Below are positions 49,908-61,190 of a DNA stretch of 64,000 bases, piece by piece. The translations under genes were made by a program, and so were the position numbers. The notes under the pieces were generated by a model. It was not told the origin of the DNA. It did no database searches and worked only from the letters and a program-made list of their open reading frames with translations. The stretch comes from Mytilisepta virgata (Eukaryota > Mollusca > Bivalvia > Mytilida > Mytilidae), in the NCBI GenBank assembly GCA_028015205.1, contig CM051518.1, positions 52,128,372-52,192,371 of the forward strand. Direction: 5' to 3'. Position 1 is the stretch's first letter. Each line of letters starts with the position of its first letter.

Positions 49908-50690
49908 CTCACCTGATGTTAGCTCTTCTCGACACTTGGCGTCCGTCGTCTTCAATACCTTTTACAAAAAATCTTCTCCTCTGAAACTACTAGGATAAAT
50001 TTAATCAAACTTGGCCACAATCATCATTGGGGTATCTAGTTTAAAACCTATTTCTGATGACCCTGTCTACCAAGCAACGTGGCTGACATGGCGTAAAATA
50101 GGACATAGGGGTCAAATGCAAGTTTTGTCTAATATCTAGAAAACTGTTATAAATAGAAAAATCTGACAGAGGCAGAAATGTTCATAATGTTGAGATCTAC
50201 CAGAGACATCTAACTATTGTCCATTTTAGTCAAAACTCAGTTGACTTATAGGAGTAATTGGCTTAATAATGAATTTTACCATTTTTTAAAATTTTTGTGT
50301 ATATTTGGTGTATGGAATGATTGTAAGGTATATATATGTATTTCTGGCTTTGTTTATCTGACCTTGACCTAATTTTCTTTGATCATGTTAAATTTATGTA
50401 ATACATATAGTAAAACTTTATATTAAGGACTATTAACATAAAATCAATAGGAGGTAAACCAAGCGAGACATTTCAGTGTGTGCACTTTTGTTACCCTTTT
50501 TTTGTGTTATGGGCAAAAACTGAAGATGGATAGAAACTGTTACAGTAAACATAAAAAATTATCAGCAATACAAGATCAACAAAAAAGAGATTTTTGTCCT
50601 GAATTCTTGGCTAGTCCACAATTTAGAGTGTCCATTGTTGCAGAGAGACCTAGGTGAGTGACACTTGCTCTTTAGAGCCTCTGGTTTCAG
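49908..50690 (+). mobile_element. Hairpin-ended repeat, short copy
   Basis: Starts TTTTTAGCTCACCTGATG and CACTTGGCGTCCGTCGTC, ends GAGTGACACTTGCTCTTTAGAGCC. Left hairpin decayed, and it lacks the long internal array. Its right end touches the 54-bp satellite. Confidence 0.65.
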
Positions 50691-50699
50691 TACCATTTA

Positions 50700-52760
50700 C
50701 AAAAAATACTCTGTTGACTATTTAGGTGACCCCTTTAATGTTCAGTATCATTCACACCAAGGACCCTGTTGACTATTAAGGTGACCCTTTAGTGTCCAGT
50801 TCCATTAACAAGTACTCTGTTGACTTTTAATTTGACCCTTTAGTGTCCAGTATCATACACAACAGGATGTCTAATGGCTATTAAGTTAACTCTATAGTGT
50901 CCAGTCTCATTCACAATAAGGACCCTGTTGACTATTAAGGTAACCGTTTTGTGTCCCAGTTTCATTCACAAAAAGGACCCTGTTGACTATTAAGGTGACC
51001 CTTTAGTGTACAGTATCATTCACAACAAGGACCCTGTTGACCCTTTAGTGTCCAGGATCATTTACACCAAGGACCTTGTTGCCTAGTTTACCCTTTGGAG
51101 AGAAACTTACAGTAAACATAATTATCAGCAATACAAGATCTACTTTTAAGTTAACCCTTTAGTGTCCATTATCATACACAAGGACTCTGTTGACTTTTAG
51201 GTTAACCCTTTAGTGTCCAGTATCATTCACAACAGAGACCGTGTTGACTTTTAAGTTAACTCTTTAGTGTCCAGTATCATACACAACAAGGAGTCTGTTG
51301 ACTTTTAAGTTAACCCTTTAGTGTCCAGTATCATACACAACAAGGAGTCTGTTGACTTTTAAGTTAACCCTTTTGTCTCCAGTATCATTTACAACAGAGA
51401 CCGTGTTGACTTTTATGTTAATCCTTTAGTGCCCAGTATCATACACAACAAGGACACTGTTGACTTTTAAATTGATCCTTTAATGTCCAGTATCATTCAC
51501 AACAATGACACTGTTGTCTTTTAAGTTAACTCTTTAGTGTCCAGTATCATTCACAACAAGGACCCTGTTGACTTTTAAGTTAACCCTTTAGTCTCCAGTA
51601 TCATTCACAACAAGGACTCTGTTGACTTTTACGTTAACCCTTTAGTGTCCAGTATCATACACAACAAGGACCCTGTTGACTTTTAAGTTAACTCTTTAGT
51701 GTCCAGTATCATGCACAACAAGGACCCTGTTGACTTTTAATTTAACCCTTTAGTGTCCAGTATCATACACAACAAGAACCCTGTTGACTTTTAAGTTAAC
51801 CCTTTAGTGTCCAGTATCATACACAACAAGGACCCTGTTGACTTTTAAGTTAACTCTTTAGTGTCCAGTATCATGCACAACAAGGACTCTGTTGACTTTT
51901 AAGTTAACCCTTTAGTGTCCATTATCATACACAACAAGGACCCTGTTGACTTTTAAGTTAACCCTTTAGTCTCCAGTATCATTCACAACAGGGACACTGT
52001 TGACTTTTAAGTTAACCCTTTAGTGTCCAGTATCATACACAACAAGGACCCTGTTGACTTTTAAGTTAACTCTTTAGTGTCCAGTATCATTCACAACAAG
52101 AACTCTGTTGACTTTCAAGTTAACTCTTAAGTGTATAGTATCATTCACAACAAGGACTCTGTTGACTTTCAAGTTAACTCTTTAGTGTCCAGTATCATTC
52201 ACAACAGGGACACTGTTGACTTTTAAGTTAACCCTTTAGTGTCCAGTATCATACACAACAGGGACCGTGTTGACTTTCAAGTTAACTCTTTAGTGTCCAG
52301 TATCATTCACAACAAGGAGTCTGTTGACTTTTAAGTTAACCCTTTAGTGTCCAGTATCATTTACAACAGAGACCGTGTTGACTTTTAAGTTAACCCTTTA
52401 GTGTCCAGTATCATTCACAACAGAGACCGTGTTGACTTTTAAGTTAACTCTTTAGTGTCCAGTATCATTCACAACAAGGACTCTGTTGACTTTCAAGTTA
52501 ACTCTTTAGTGTCCAGTATCATTCACAACAGGGACACTGTTGACTTTTAAGTTAACCCTTTAGTGTCCAGTATCATTCACAGCAGGGACACTGTTGACTT
52601 TTAAGTTAACCCTTTAGTGTCCAGTATCATTCACAACAGGGACACTGTTGACTTTTAAGTTAACTCTTTAGTGTCCAGTATCATTCACAAGAAGGACACT
52701 GTTGACTTTTAAGTTAACCCTTTAGTGTCCAGTATCATTCACAACAGAGACCGTGTTGAC
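50700..52760. repeat. 54-bp satellite, about 38 copies
   Basis: Unit TTGACTTTTAAGTTAACCCT plus TTAGTGTCCAGTATCATNCA plus CAACAAGGACCCTG repeats every 54 bp. Units near 50700-51110 are more diverged (GACTATTAAGGTGACC), the centre and right are homogeneous. Sub-types alternate (GGGACACTG, GAGACCGTG, AGGACTCTG, AGGAGTCTG). Stops in all frames, so not coding. Confidence 0.95.
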
Positions 52761-52794
52761 TATGAAAGGCCTTTCATGTCAGAAACGGTATAAA

Positions 52795-53160
52795 CTAACG
52801 CGTTAACATTTAACGTGATAAATGTCATTTTAACGCGTTAAATCCTGTTTTAACGCGTAAAACGATAAGTTTATCGCGATAAATAAATTCCCTTTTTTAA
52901 CGCGTTAAAACCGTCTTTAACGCGTTAAATTTTAACGCGTTAGATAGCAAAATATGCTATCGCGTTAAAATCTAAGACTTAAATTCATTTATATCACAAT
53001 TGAAATGTTTATCGCGATAAAAAAGTATACAGAAGCCAGTAATTTACATCAGGTAAAATATTTTTATCGCGTTAAATATTCTTTTAACTTAAACATACTT
53101 TTATCGCGTTAAATATTCGTTTATCGCGTTAAATATATTTTTAACGCGTTAAATATACAG
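52795..53160. repeat. Cluster of ~14 TTAACGCGTTAA / TTATCGCGATAA palindromes (left)
   Basis: Motifs of the form TTWWCGCGWWAA, whole or one base off, recur every 15-40 bp in otherwise AT-rich, CpG-poor sequence. Confidence 0.9.
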
Positions 53161-53258
53161 TTAATATTTGTTATGTGCATGTTTTAGTTTTTTGTCCAGG
53201 TCGAGACCCCTTCTTGTACATTATTATTATATATGAAAAGTAAATTTAGGCTTTTGTT
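52932..53258 (+). repeat. Direct repeat, left copy (327 bp)
   Basis: Begins TTAACGCGTTAGATAGC and ends GGCTTTTGTT. Near-identical to 57382-57712 in the same orientation. Confidence 0.88.
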
Positions 53259-53432
53259 TGTAATATTATCTCTGTGTCGTCAATTTCGAAATGAAAGTCA
53301 AGATAGGAATTACATGTTAAATTTTAAAAAAAATATTATGAAGTGGTTACATATCTGATTTTAACAAACTAGACATCAAAAGACTCAATTTACGGAAATT
53401 ATCAGTATTAAAGAAAATTCAAACCCGATAGA

Positions 53433-53779
53433 TGGATGGATGGATGAATTATTGTTTAACGTCCAGTCGCAACCAGGTGCATATCAGGACGAGAACATGT
53501 TGATATGATAATGAATATGATCCCTGCTTTGTACTAGACCGACACGCTAAGTCGGATTTTTAATGTGCTAGCTCACGAGGTAACTGTCCACAGGAAGACA
53601 TATCACCTCACTCGGACACATTATACTGACTCCGAGCCGACCAGTCTTTGCTCTTACTCCTAGATGCCGCGTGCTTGGCGGAGAAGCAGCAAATACCAAT
53701 TTTAATGTCTTTGGTTTGACCCGGCCGAGGATCGAACCCGCGACCTTCCGCACACGCTACCACGAGACCACCGAGGCGG
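53433..53779 (-). mobile_element. tRNA-derived SINE, family B, complete with target duplication
   Basis: Perfect 15-bp duplication TTCAAACCCGATAGA at 53418-53432 and 53780-53794. On the minus strand, box A lies in TGGTCTCGTGGTAGCGTG and box B in GGGTTCGATCC. The 3' end carries a (TCCA)n tract. The central domain matches 36494-36790. It sits inside the composite element. Confidence 0.92.
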
Positions 53780-53794
53780 TTCAAACCCGATAGA

Positions 53795-55464
53795 AACAGA
53801 GAGGTTTATTCTTTGTATTGCACATATAGTAGATGTTCTTAGTTAAAATTAGTTTTCTCTTTCGTAATTTTTTGTGAGTGCACCTTATTTTAAATAATTT
53901 TGGTTTTCGGTATTCAAAAAAGATTCTGTTCTAATACTACCGTTTAGAGGCAACTCCTTGAAATACGTATATAGCATACCATAAATTTACAATAACTAAG
54001 ATAAGTATCTTTGAACTGTTATTTTTTTTATGCTTATGCTCTGAAATTTTCTGTTTGTCATGTATTATTGTAAACTTTCACGTCATTGGATCATATTTGA
54101 TGTCTGAGCAAATGAGAGGAGCTTGCCAATATGCTTTCTGTCATGATTTATTTCTTTTAAAATACATTTGTGTAATTTAAAATTATCAATAAAAGAACAG
54201 AGACATACTGCATTTGCAAGTTGTTTGATTGGTTACCTTACATGTATTTTTGTTTTGCTTTGAAAGTTAGTAATGAAGAAAATGAGTGGACCAAAATAAG
54301 GGTCGAATTTAGGTTGTATATGATAGGGCTGTAAATTAATTTAAATTGAAACATGTAGGCCATTAATTGCCACCTATTGCCTATTGCGGCGGACTGGCAA
54401 AAAAGTATTTAGACTATTAAAAACGTATAGATAACACAAATACCGGCCGGGTCAAACATAAAGAAGCTCACCTTTGACATGAATGGCAAGGTGTATTTGA
54501 TTTTTATTATATTAGTTATCATCGAGTGATAATTTATAATAATTTATTTAATTCTACATGGTCTCTGAGCATCAAAATGCATGAAAACTCTCACAACTTT
54601 CTGTTTGTTTCGATGAGAGGGAACTAACTATTCCAATGATTGATTTGTTGAATAGCGATCAAAGTTATGATATCTATCACATGAAAAGAGGGGTCCATCA
54701 AATTTCTTGATAACATGGTTGCGGTCTTTCATCGTCAATTTTTGGAAATGTTTACAATTAAAATATTCTGGACCAACCAGTCACAGAAGGGGTATTAGGA
54801 TAACTCTTTTCATGTGATGGGTAGTCAACTCGACTTTGATCGCACTTCCACAAATCTAATATGAACTTTGTAGGTACATAATATGAATACTAACATGCAT
54901 TTTTGCTGACACAAAATATTTCTTAAATCGTTATAAGCCATTTTTTGCATCCCTTGATATCACTGTGAAACGTAGTAAACTAAACTGGAAAAGGACGAAA
55001 TGGCAGGATAAAGCACTTAAATCTGTTCAGCTTCTGGTGTCCTTGACGGACTCTAGACTAGAAAAAAACCAGTTTTCAGCTAAAAAAAATTATAAAAAAT
55101 TGTAATATTTTAAAGTTTAATGAACTTATGAATACAACAAAGCAATCCAAACTAAAAAAAACTGTGCAAGTTTATCATGTTTATTAGAGTGATGGATGAT
55201 AAAATGGTTTCTCTCAATTAACCACCCACTTTTTCCATCCTATTTTCCCTCTTACCTCACTAATCATCGGATTTATTCTAACATGTGTATATATCCATGT
55301 ATCATATATTGTATATTGTATTTATTTTATTTCCTCAACATTTATAACATTAATATTATTATTGTATATGTCTATGTTCCATGTCCCGCCTTATTTACTG
55401 CCTCCTTTTAAACAAGTGGTAATTTATGGCCCTGCACATGAAACAACACGTATGACCTCTTGAT
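53795..55464. other. Spacer in composite element, with a loose inverted repeat
   Basis: GCGATCAAAGT...CACATGAAAAGA (54655-54690) faces TCTTTTCATGTGAT...ACTTTGATCGC (54804-54843), an inverted repeat around about 115 bp. Otherwise AT-rich with no supported ORF. Confidence 0.5.
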
Positions 55465-55847
55465 TACGGAAGCGTATAGGTATCTTTTTTTGTTGTTGTT
55501 GCTATTGACTTGTTGCGTTATATCATACTTATCGATATATTTTATGTCGACTTGTGTGGCGATACCGCAATAAGTTATGAAAAATATTGCGAAATATTGT
55601 GTTATATCAAAACAATGCGATATAAAAAATATTGACTTGAAGTAGATGCCAATATATTTATGTCGATACAAATTATAATCGAATTTAATTATATCGATTA
55701 AAAATGACAATCAATTTATCAAATATATTTATCTCAATATTTCGAAAACAATACCGCTATATGTTTCTTATATTACGATATATCGATATACTAGAAAATG
55801 ATTTGTTGCGTTATTTCGACATATATCAATTTTAATATTATACAATT

Positions 55848-55985
55848 ATCACCCTTGTTGGTGTGTGACCCGACGGTTTGTCTCCCAGAGGAAAGTAAGG
55901 TCTCCCGAGGGCTTGCCCGAGGGTGACCTTAATTTCCGAGGGGAGACAAACCGTTGGGTCACACACCAACAAGGGTGATAACTGT
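55848..55985. repeat. Long hairpin at inner end of left arm
   Basis: TCACCCTTGTTGGTGTGTGA...GACGGTTTGTCTCCC pairs with GGGAGACAAACCGTTGGGTC...CAACAAGGGTGA across a short GC-rich centre with CCCGAGGGC. Each arm is about 55 bp. Confidence 0.85.
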
Positions 55986-56221
55986 TATATTATATCGAAT
56001 ATTCAACTTTCGACAGCACTCGAAATTTTCCGTTTAGGGGACGACCATTTGATATTCTGATGGGGGCCAGGAGGATTTTGAAAATAAATAACTCAGCCTT
56101 GATAATAACAAAAATAAATGGTTTGTTCTGTGGTAGTTTGAAAATAAATAACCTCACCTACAATGTATTGAAAATAAATAACTCGGCAGGTCTTTTAAAC
56201 CATTTTATAAATGCATGTTTT

Positions 56222-56932
56222 AACCCTTTCCAGGCGTATGATGCCTCAATCTAATTAAAACCCGACCTCTCATCGCTCCCGTTTTCTGATATGTCGCGTG
56301 GGAGATCTAACGAAATCCGCTTTGAGGTCACATGTGAGTGAACTGGAACTTATGAATTTATAATGACATGCAAATGAGTTGACTTCCTATCAGTAAGCCA
56401 ATCAAAAAAGTTTATGAATTCTGGGGACTGACGATTTCTCCGTTAATAAAAATGATCAACTTACAAGATCGCCTAAGCGGCAATTTCATTGGTCGAACAG
56501 GACACACCTACGAGGTCACTCACATGTGACCTCAAAGCGGGTTTCGTTAGATCTCCCACGCGACATATCCGAAAACGGGAGCGATGAGAGATTGGTTTTT
56601 AATTAGATTGATGATGCCTCAATGCATCATGGCCCTTTCCAGCCATTTGCATGCCCCTAATCCTCTCCACTGATATCTGGATACACTTTTTTGGTCTTGA
56701 TTGCAAGACAAACATTATAGCTACAGAAGCAGTAACATTTGGGACCCAAATTCACATGTATGAATTAACAGTACCATGCAGAATACCCTTGGTGCCATCA
56801 TTTGTCACAAAGGGTGAATTAAGAGGGAGGGGTAGGCTGCCTTTTGGGCCCCAAATGGAATATTGTGGTTTGGGAAAATTTTACTAATGAGCTGTACAGG
56901 AACAGCAAGGGTCATTTAATACCTCAAAAAAA
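56222..56932 (+). mobile_element. piggyBac-like MITE fragment, interrupted by a second MITE
   Basis: Starts TTAACCCTTTCCAGGCGTAT like the inverse of 20657 and continues after the inserted MITE (56247-56610) to AATACCTCA at 56932, where similarity stops. It carries the 78-codon ORF (56651-56887) that differs from 20363-20599 by only a few residues. Confidence 0.75.
56247..56610. mobile_element. 364-bp MITE with long TIRs and 9-bp target duplication
   Basis: Ends CAATCTAATTAAAA and the complement at the right. Inverted similarity continues about 90 bp (CTCATCGCTCCCGTTTTC, AGATCTAACGAAA, GAGGTCACATGTGAGTG). The target ATGATGCCT is duplicated at 56238-56246 and 56611-56619. Deleting the element with one copy restores the text seen in the relative at 20324-20657, which proves the insertion. 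The 9-bp size suggests Mutator-like. Confidence 0.92.
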
Positions 56933-57381
56933 AGCCCTCGAGTGACCTTACTTTCCTCTGGGAGACAAACCGTCGAGTCACACACCAACAAGGGGGATAA
57001 TTGTATAATATTAAAATCGATATATGTCGAAATAACGCAACAAATCATTTTCTAGTATATCGATATATCGTAATATAAGAAACATATAGCGGTATTGTTT
57101 TCGAAATATTGAGATAAATATATTTGATAAATTGATTGTCATTTTTAATCGATATAATTAAATTCGATTATAATTTGTATCGACATAAATATATTGGCAT
57201 CTACTTCAAGTCAATATTTTTTATATCGCATTGTTTTGATATAACACAATATTTCGCAATATTTTTCATAACTTATTGCGGTATCGCCACACAAGTCGAC
57301 ATAAAATATATCGATAAGTATGATATAACGCAACAAGTCAATAGCAACAACAACAAAAAAAGATACCTATACGCTTCCGTA

Positions 57382-57712
57382 TTAACGCGTTAGATAGCAA
57401 AATATGCTATCGCGTTAAAATCTAAGACTTAAATTCATTTATATCACAATTGAAATGTTTATCGCGATAAAAAAAGTATACAGAAGCCAGTAATTTACAT
57501 CAGGTAAAATATTTTTATCGCGTTAAATATTCTTTTATCGCGTTGAACATTCTTTTATCGCGTTAAATATTCGTTTATCGCGTTAAATATACTTTTAACG
57601 CGTAAAATATACACTTACTATTTGTTATGCGCATGTTTTAGTTTTTTGTCCAGGTCGAGACCCCTTCTTGTACATTATTATTATATATGAAAAGTAAATT
57701 TAGGCTTTTGTT
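57382..57712 (+). repeat. Direct repeat, right copy (331 bp)
   Basis: Same sequence and orientation as 52932-53258, with one inserted palindrome unit. Abuts the fold-back right arm. Confidence 0.88.
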
Positions 57713-58260
57713 ATAAGGTTGCTGTCTTTGTATGTTCAAAACATAAATTCAAAATTATAACAATAATAAAATAAACAAGTGTAATATGTATATTATCTCA
57801 TAACTTCCAAACTGAATACTACATATAAGTCTTCTAAAACGTCTCTAAATAACTAATAACTCGTCCAAAAACGACAAATGAAATCAATTAAAGTATTATA
57901 TCTGATGTTCTAGACTAAAAGTTCATATTTTACTAAAATTTTTTTAACGCGTTAAATATGTGTTTTAACGCGTTAAATGTATTTTTTAACGCGATAAATA
58001 GGTGTTTTAACGCGTTAAAAATATGTCTTAACGCGTTGATATTCTTCTTTAAGACATCAATGGCTAGTCTGCATCAGAATTTGCGACTTAAAATTTACGA
58101 TATAAAATTTATTTAAGCCGTTAGTGAATGACGCGATAAAATTTATAGCATTTTTCAATTTCTTTTCAATGTTCTTATTTTTAACGCGTTAAATGAGGTT
58201 TTATCGCATTAATTTACACTTTATCGCGTTAAAATTTTAACGCGTTATTTGATATCGTTT
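57383..58260. repeat. CGCG-palindrome cluster (right), ~18 motifs in two blocks
   Basis: TTAACGCGTTAA, TTATCGCGTTAA and variants occur in 57383-57610 and 57945-58250, mirroring the left cluster next to the inverted end. Confidence 0.9.
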
Positions 58261-58282
58261 TTGACATAAACGGCCTTTCATA

Positions 58283-59436
58283 CATGTCCCATGGAAACAA
58301 TCTATGAGAATCTTTATCTGGTTGGATATCAGGGATAATCATCGCATATTTTCAATGTGCAATATTATCATGTCAATACATGCTGCAAAGCTCCGCCTTA
58401 ATGACGCATCCAAATGTGTGTGTGTGTGTGGGGGGGGGGAGTGCATCACCATAAAAGGTTTGTTTGTGCACGAGATTTTCTGTGTGTTGTAGAGGGTAAT
58501 AACAATTACCTCAAAAGGCTTGTTATATAGCCCGCGCTTTTTACTATCCACGCTTTCGTCAAAATCGGGTTACGCACCTGCAAAGTATTTTACTACGTGA
58601 AGAAAATAGTACATAGCACATGCTACAGGTATATGCTACGACAAATAAACACAAGTTTTAAACATTGAAAATATGACGTAATGCGTGCTCAATTTTAACT
58701 CTTTTTGTGCAAATTATGGGTGCATTTTTTTCTAACACAAACGATGCAAACGGCTAAGCGCGTATATGTTTTCATCATTTGTTTCTAACATACGTTTGAA
58801 AAGTTTACATAAACTTTGACAAACTATGCATTCGCTAAAGATGCGTCTACAGTTTGTCAAACGCTACATTTGTTTCTAACTTCAACCTTGATCTGCACGT
58901 GTTTTTTTTCCCGTGGTTATTACAAAGATGGATTCTGTCAACAGAAAAGGAGGTATGTATATTATTATTGATTTTTCATTAACATGTGGTTTCTGTGAAC
59001 ATATAAACAGCACACAAAAGTGATTTAAAAGAAGATCACTGCCATGTTTTGCAAAATAACAATTTAAGTCTGTTTATCAACACCATGTGTATGCATAATT
59101 GAAAGTTCAAAACAGGTTAAAAAAACACTGATTAAACGATGTATTTGTTTCAACTGTTTTATCGTTTAACAAACGATAACAAACGCTACACAACGTTTAC
59201 AAAATTTTGGTTAGAAAGAAATCCAACCTATATTTAGAATTTTTTGAAATTTAAATATCTGGTGGAAAAGTGATAGATAGACTTATGTTTATGCATATAA
59301 AGTTAGAAGTTGAATGAAAGGTTCGGGAAAAAAATTTCTGGAATACATGAAAAGAAATACACGTCTTGTTTGCCTGAATATGAAATTTTATTCACATAGT
59401 TTGTAGAAATATTAGGAATAATACCCAAAATAAGTT
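58283..59436. other. No gene established; microsatellite and a possible first exon
   Basis: (TG)n then G-run at 58414-58439. ATGGATTCTGTCAACAGAAA at 58928 with AAG before the ATG and donor GTATGT at 58953 could be a 25-bp first coding exon of a gene beyond the window, but no partner exon was found. Confidence 0.35.
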
Positions 59437-60098
59437 TTGAAAATGGTCGTCCATCGTCATCGTCGTCGTAAACTTTCCTTTAAAGATCATCTCCTCTGAA
59501 AACCACTGGGCCAATTGGAACAAAACTTATCAGGAATGTCCTTAGGTGGTCCTCTTTCAGACTTATATCCGATGACCGCGCCCATTATCCAAGATGGCCG
59601 CCAGAGTCGAACATAGTTTAACATAGGACCCTATGGGAAATTTATTTAAAGATGTTCTTGTCTGAAAGCACTTTGCCAATAGGAACAAAACTAGGCAGCA
59701 ATGGTCCTTAGGTGGTCCTCTTTCAGAAGTATATTCGATGACCCTATCCATCACCCAAGATGGTCGCCAGAGTCGAACATAGTTTAACATAGGACTCAAT
59801 GGGAAATTTACTTAAAGATCTTCTTGTATGAACCACTTGGTCAATTGGAACAAAACTTGGCAGCAATGATCCTTAGTTGGTCCTCTTTCAGAATTATATC
59901 AGATGATCCTGTCCACCATCCAAGATGGACTGCCAGAGTGGAACTTAGATTAACATAAGACCTAACGGGAAAGTTCACTGAATAATCTTCTTATTTGAAA
60001 CCAGTGAGCCTATTGGAACTTGACAGCAATGTTCCAGATGCCAGTCAAGATGGACATAGTCCAGATGAGCGATACAGGCTCTTGGGAGCTCTTAGTTT
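59437..60098 (+). mobile_element. Hairpin-ended repeat, 5'-truncated copy with ~178-bp units
   Basis: Three to four units hold CCAAGATGGCCGCCAGAGTC, TTTAACATAGGACCCTATGG and AAAACTWGGCAGCAATGGTC. It ends GAGCGATACAGGCTCTTGGGAGCTCTTAG. The units are recognisable relatives, in opposite orientation, of the 166-bp array at 45150-47585. Confidence 0.75.
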
Positions 60099-60459
60099 AA
60101 ATTATTTTCTGTGCGGTAAAAACAAAAATTCACGGCGAGATATGACAGTATAATCTGTATCCGTGATGTAGAACAACACAGAAATGATCATGCCGAAAAT
60201 AAGAAGAAATTGAATCCAGTCGTCGAATGTCTGTACATGTGACTGCACAGTCAAGCCTAGTAGTACGCTACTACGATGCGAATTAAAAAATAAAGAATTT
60301 TATTCGTAGGAGCGGTGTTGGACGTTACTCCACGAAAAAATATTAAACAGTGGTGGAAATGTGGAAAACAAGCCTTAGGCCAAGAGAGCCCTTAGATTCA
60401 ACACAGCTGTTGAGTGTCTGTTTATCTGCAGAGTCACTTACGTCACGAATTCTATTGTT

Positions 60460-61190
60460 ATGCCATTTAACAGGTGAACAATACAGAAATCAGGTGCAAC
60501 CACAAGCCTTTTATGGTCATAGCCATTACTCATATGTGGATACGTCACTGGTCAAAGGTCAAGGTCATGACCTAGATTTTGACCTTAGCTTGTTATCGAA
60601 ATTACTCAATAACTGTAAAAGATGGCTGATAACATGTAATGGAGAAAATGTGTGTCTTATAAAGATCTACATTTGTTATACTGGGTCCAAAATTATTGGA
60701 CCAACCATTATGGACCTAGGGCACCAAAACTGTTTTTCGGGGTCTGAAATGAAGATTTTTTGCTTATATCTCAAACGAGGTTAGAGATAGAAAGAAACTT
60801 TGAATCGCAAAAATGTTCAGCATAATACGATCTACAAAGTTAGGTCAAGATCAAATGTCAAAGTCCCTAGCAACGACGTAAAAAACCTTAACAACCATAT
60901 ATTTTTGAACTTAGGCTATGAATAATATAAATATGACATTTTTAATACTGGAAATGAAATTTTTGTCCCTAGCAACGACATATAAGTCCTTAGCAACCAC
61001 TTTTTTTTAACTTTAAAGGCTATGAATAGTAGATATGACATTTTTAATACTGGAAGTAATATATTCATCCTTAGCAATGACATAAAGATATTTTTGTCCT
61101 TAGCAACCACTTGTTATGAACATAAAAACCTTTAGCAACCATATATTTTTGAATTAAGAAGGCTACCAATAGTATAGATATTTATTATTA
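60460..61190 (+). repeat. Diverged relative of the repeats at 1-480 and 19138-20896
   Basis: GTCAAAGGTCAAGGTCATGA, AATGTTCAGCATAATACGAT and repeated CCTTAGCAACCAC / AGCAACGACATA match family text. A 144-codon ORF at 60350-60784 overlaps it and is therefore suspect. Confidence 0.6.

Larger units (their letters stand above)
55465..57381. mobile_element. 1.9-kb fold-back with ~455-bp inverted arms
   Basis: The arms 55465-55920 and 56929-57381 are near-identical inverted copies starting TACGGAAGCGTATAGGTATC. Both are rich in TATCGATATA. The same 78-85-codon ORF appears on opposite strands (55408-55710 minus, 57136-57393 plus), which is a product of the inversion and not evidence of a gene. The right arm ends exactly where the direct repeat 57382-57712 begins. 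Confidence 0.85.
52761..58282. mobile_element. Composite TIR element, subterminal CGCG-palindrome clusters (5.5 kb)
   Basis: The left end TATGAAAGGCCTTTCATGTC and the right end, whose complement is TATGAAAGGCCGTTTATGTC, are inverted repeats. Similarity runs about 80 bp and includes the first TAACGCGTTAA. The outermost TA could be a TA target duplication. The element core may be only about 1.07 kb (52761-53258 plus 57713-58282), split by nested insertions. No transposase seen and no superfamily assigned. Confidence 0.65.

Noticed and set aside
55408..57393. Near-identical 85-100-codon ORFs on opposite strands
   Set aside because: They lie in the two arms of the fold-back, so the identity comes from the inverted duplication. 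Composition is that of TATCGATA-type AT-rich sequence.
60350..60784. 144-codon ORF on + strand
   Set aside because: Its middle and end overlap dispersed repeat text (GGTCAAGGTCATGACC and following). No domain, splice context or start signal supports a gene.
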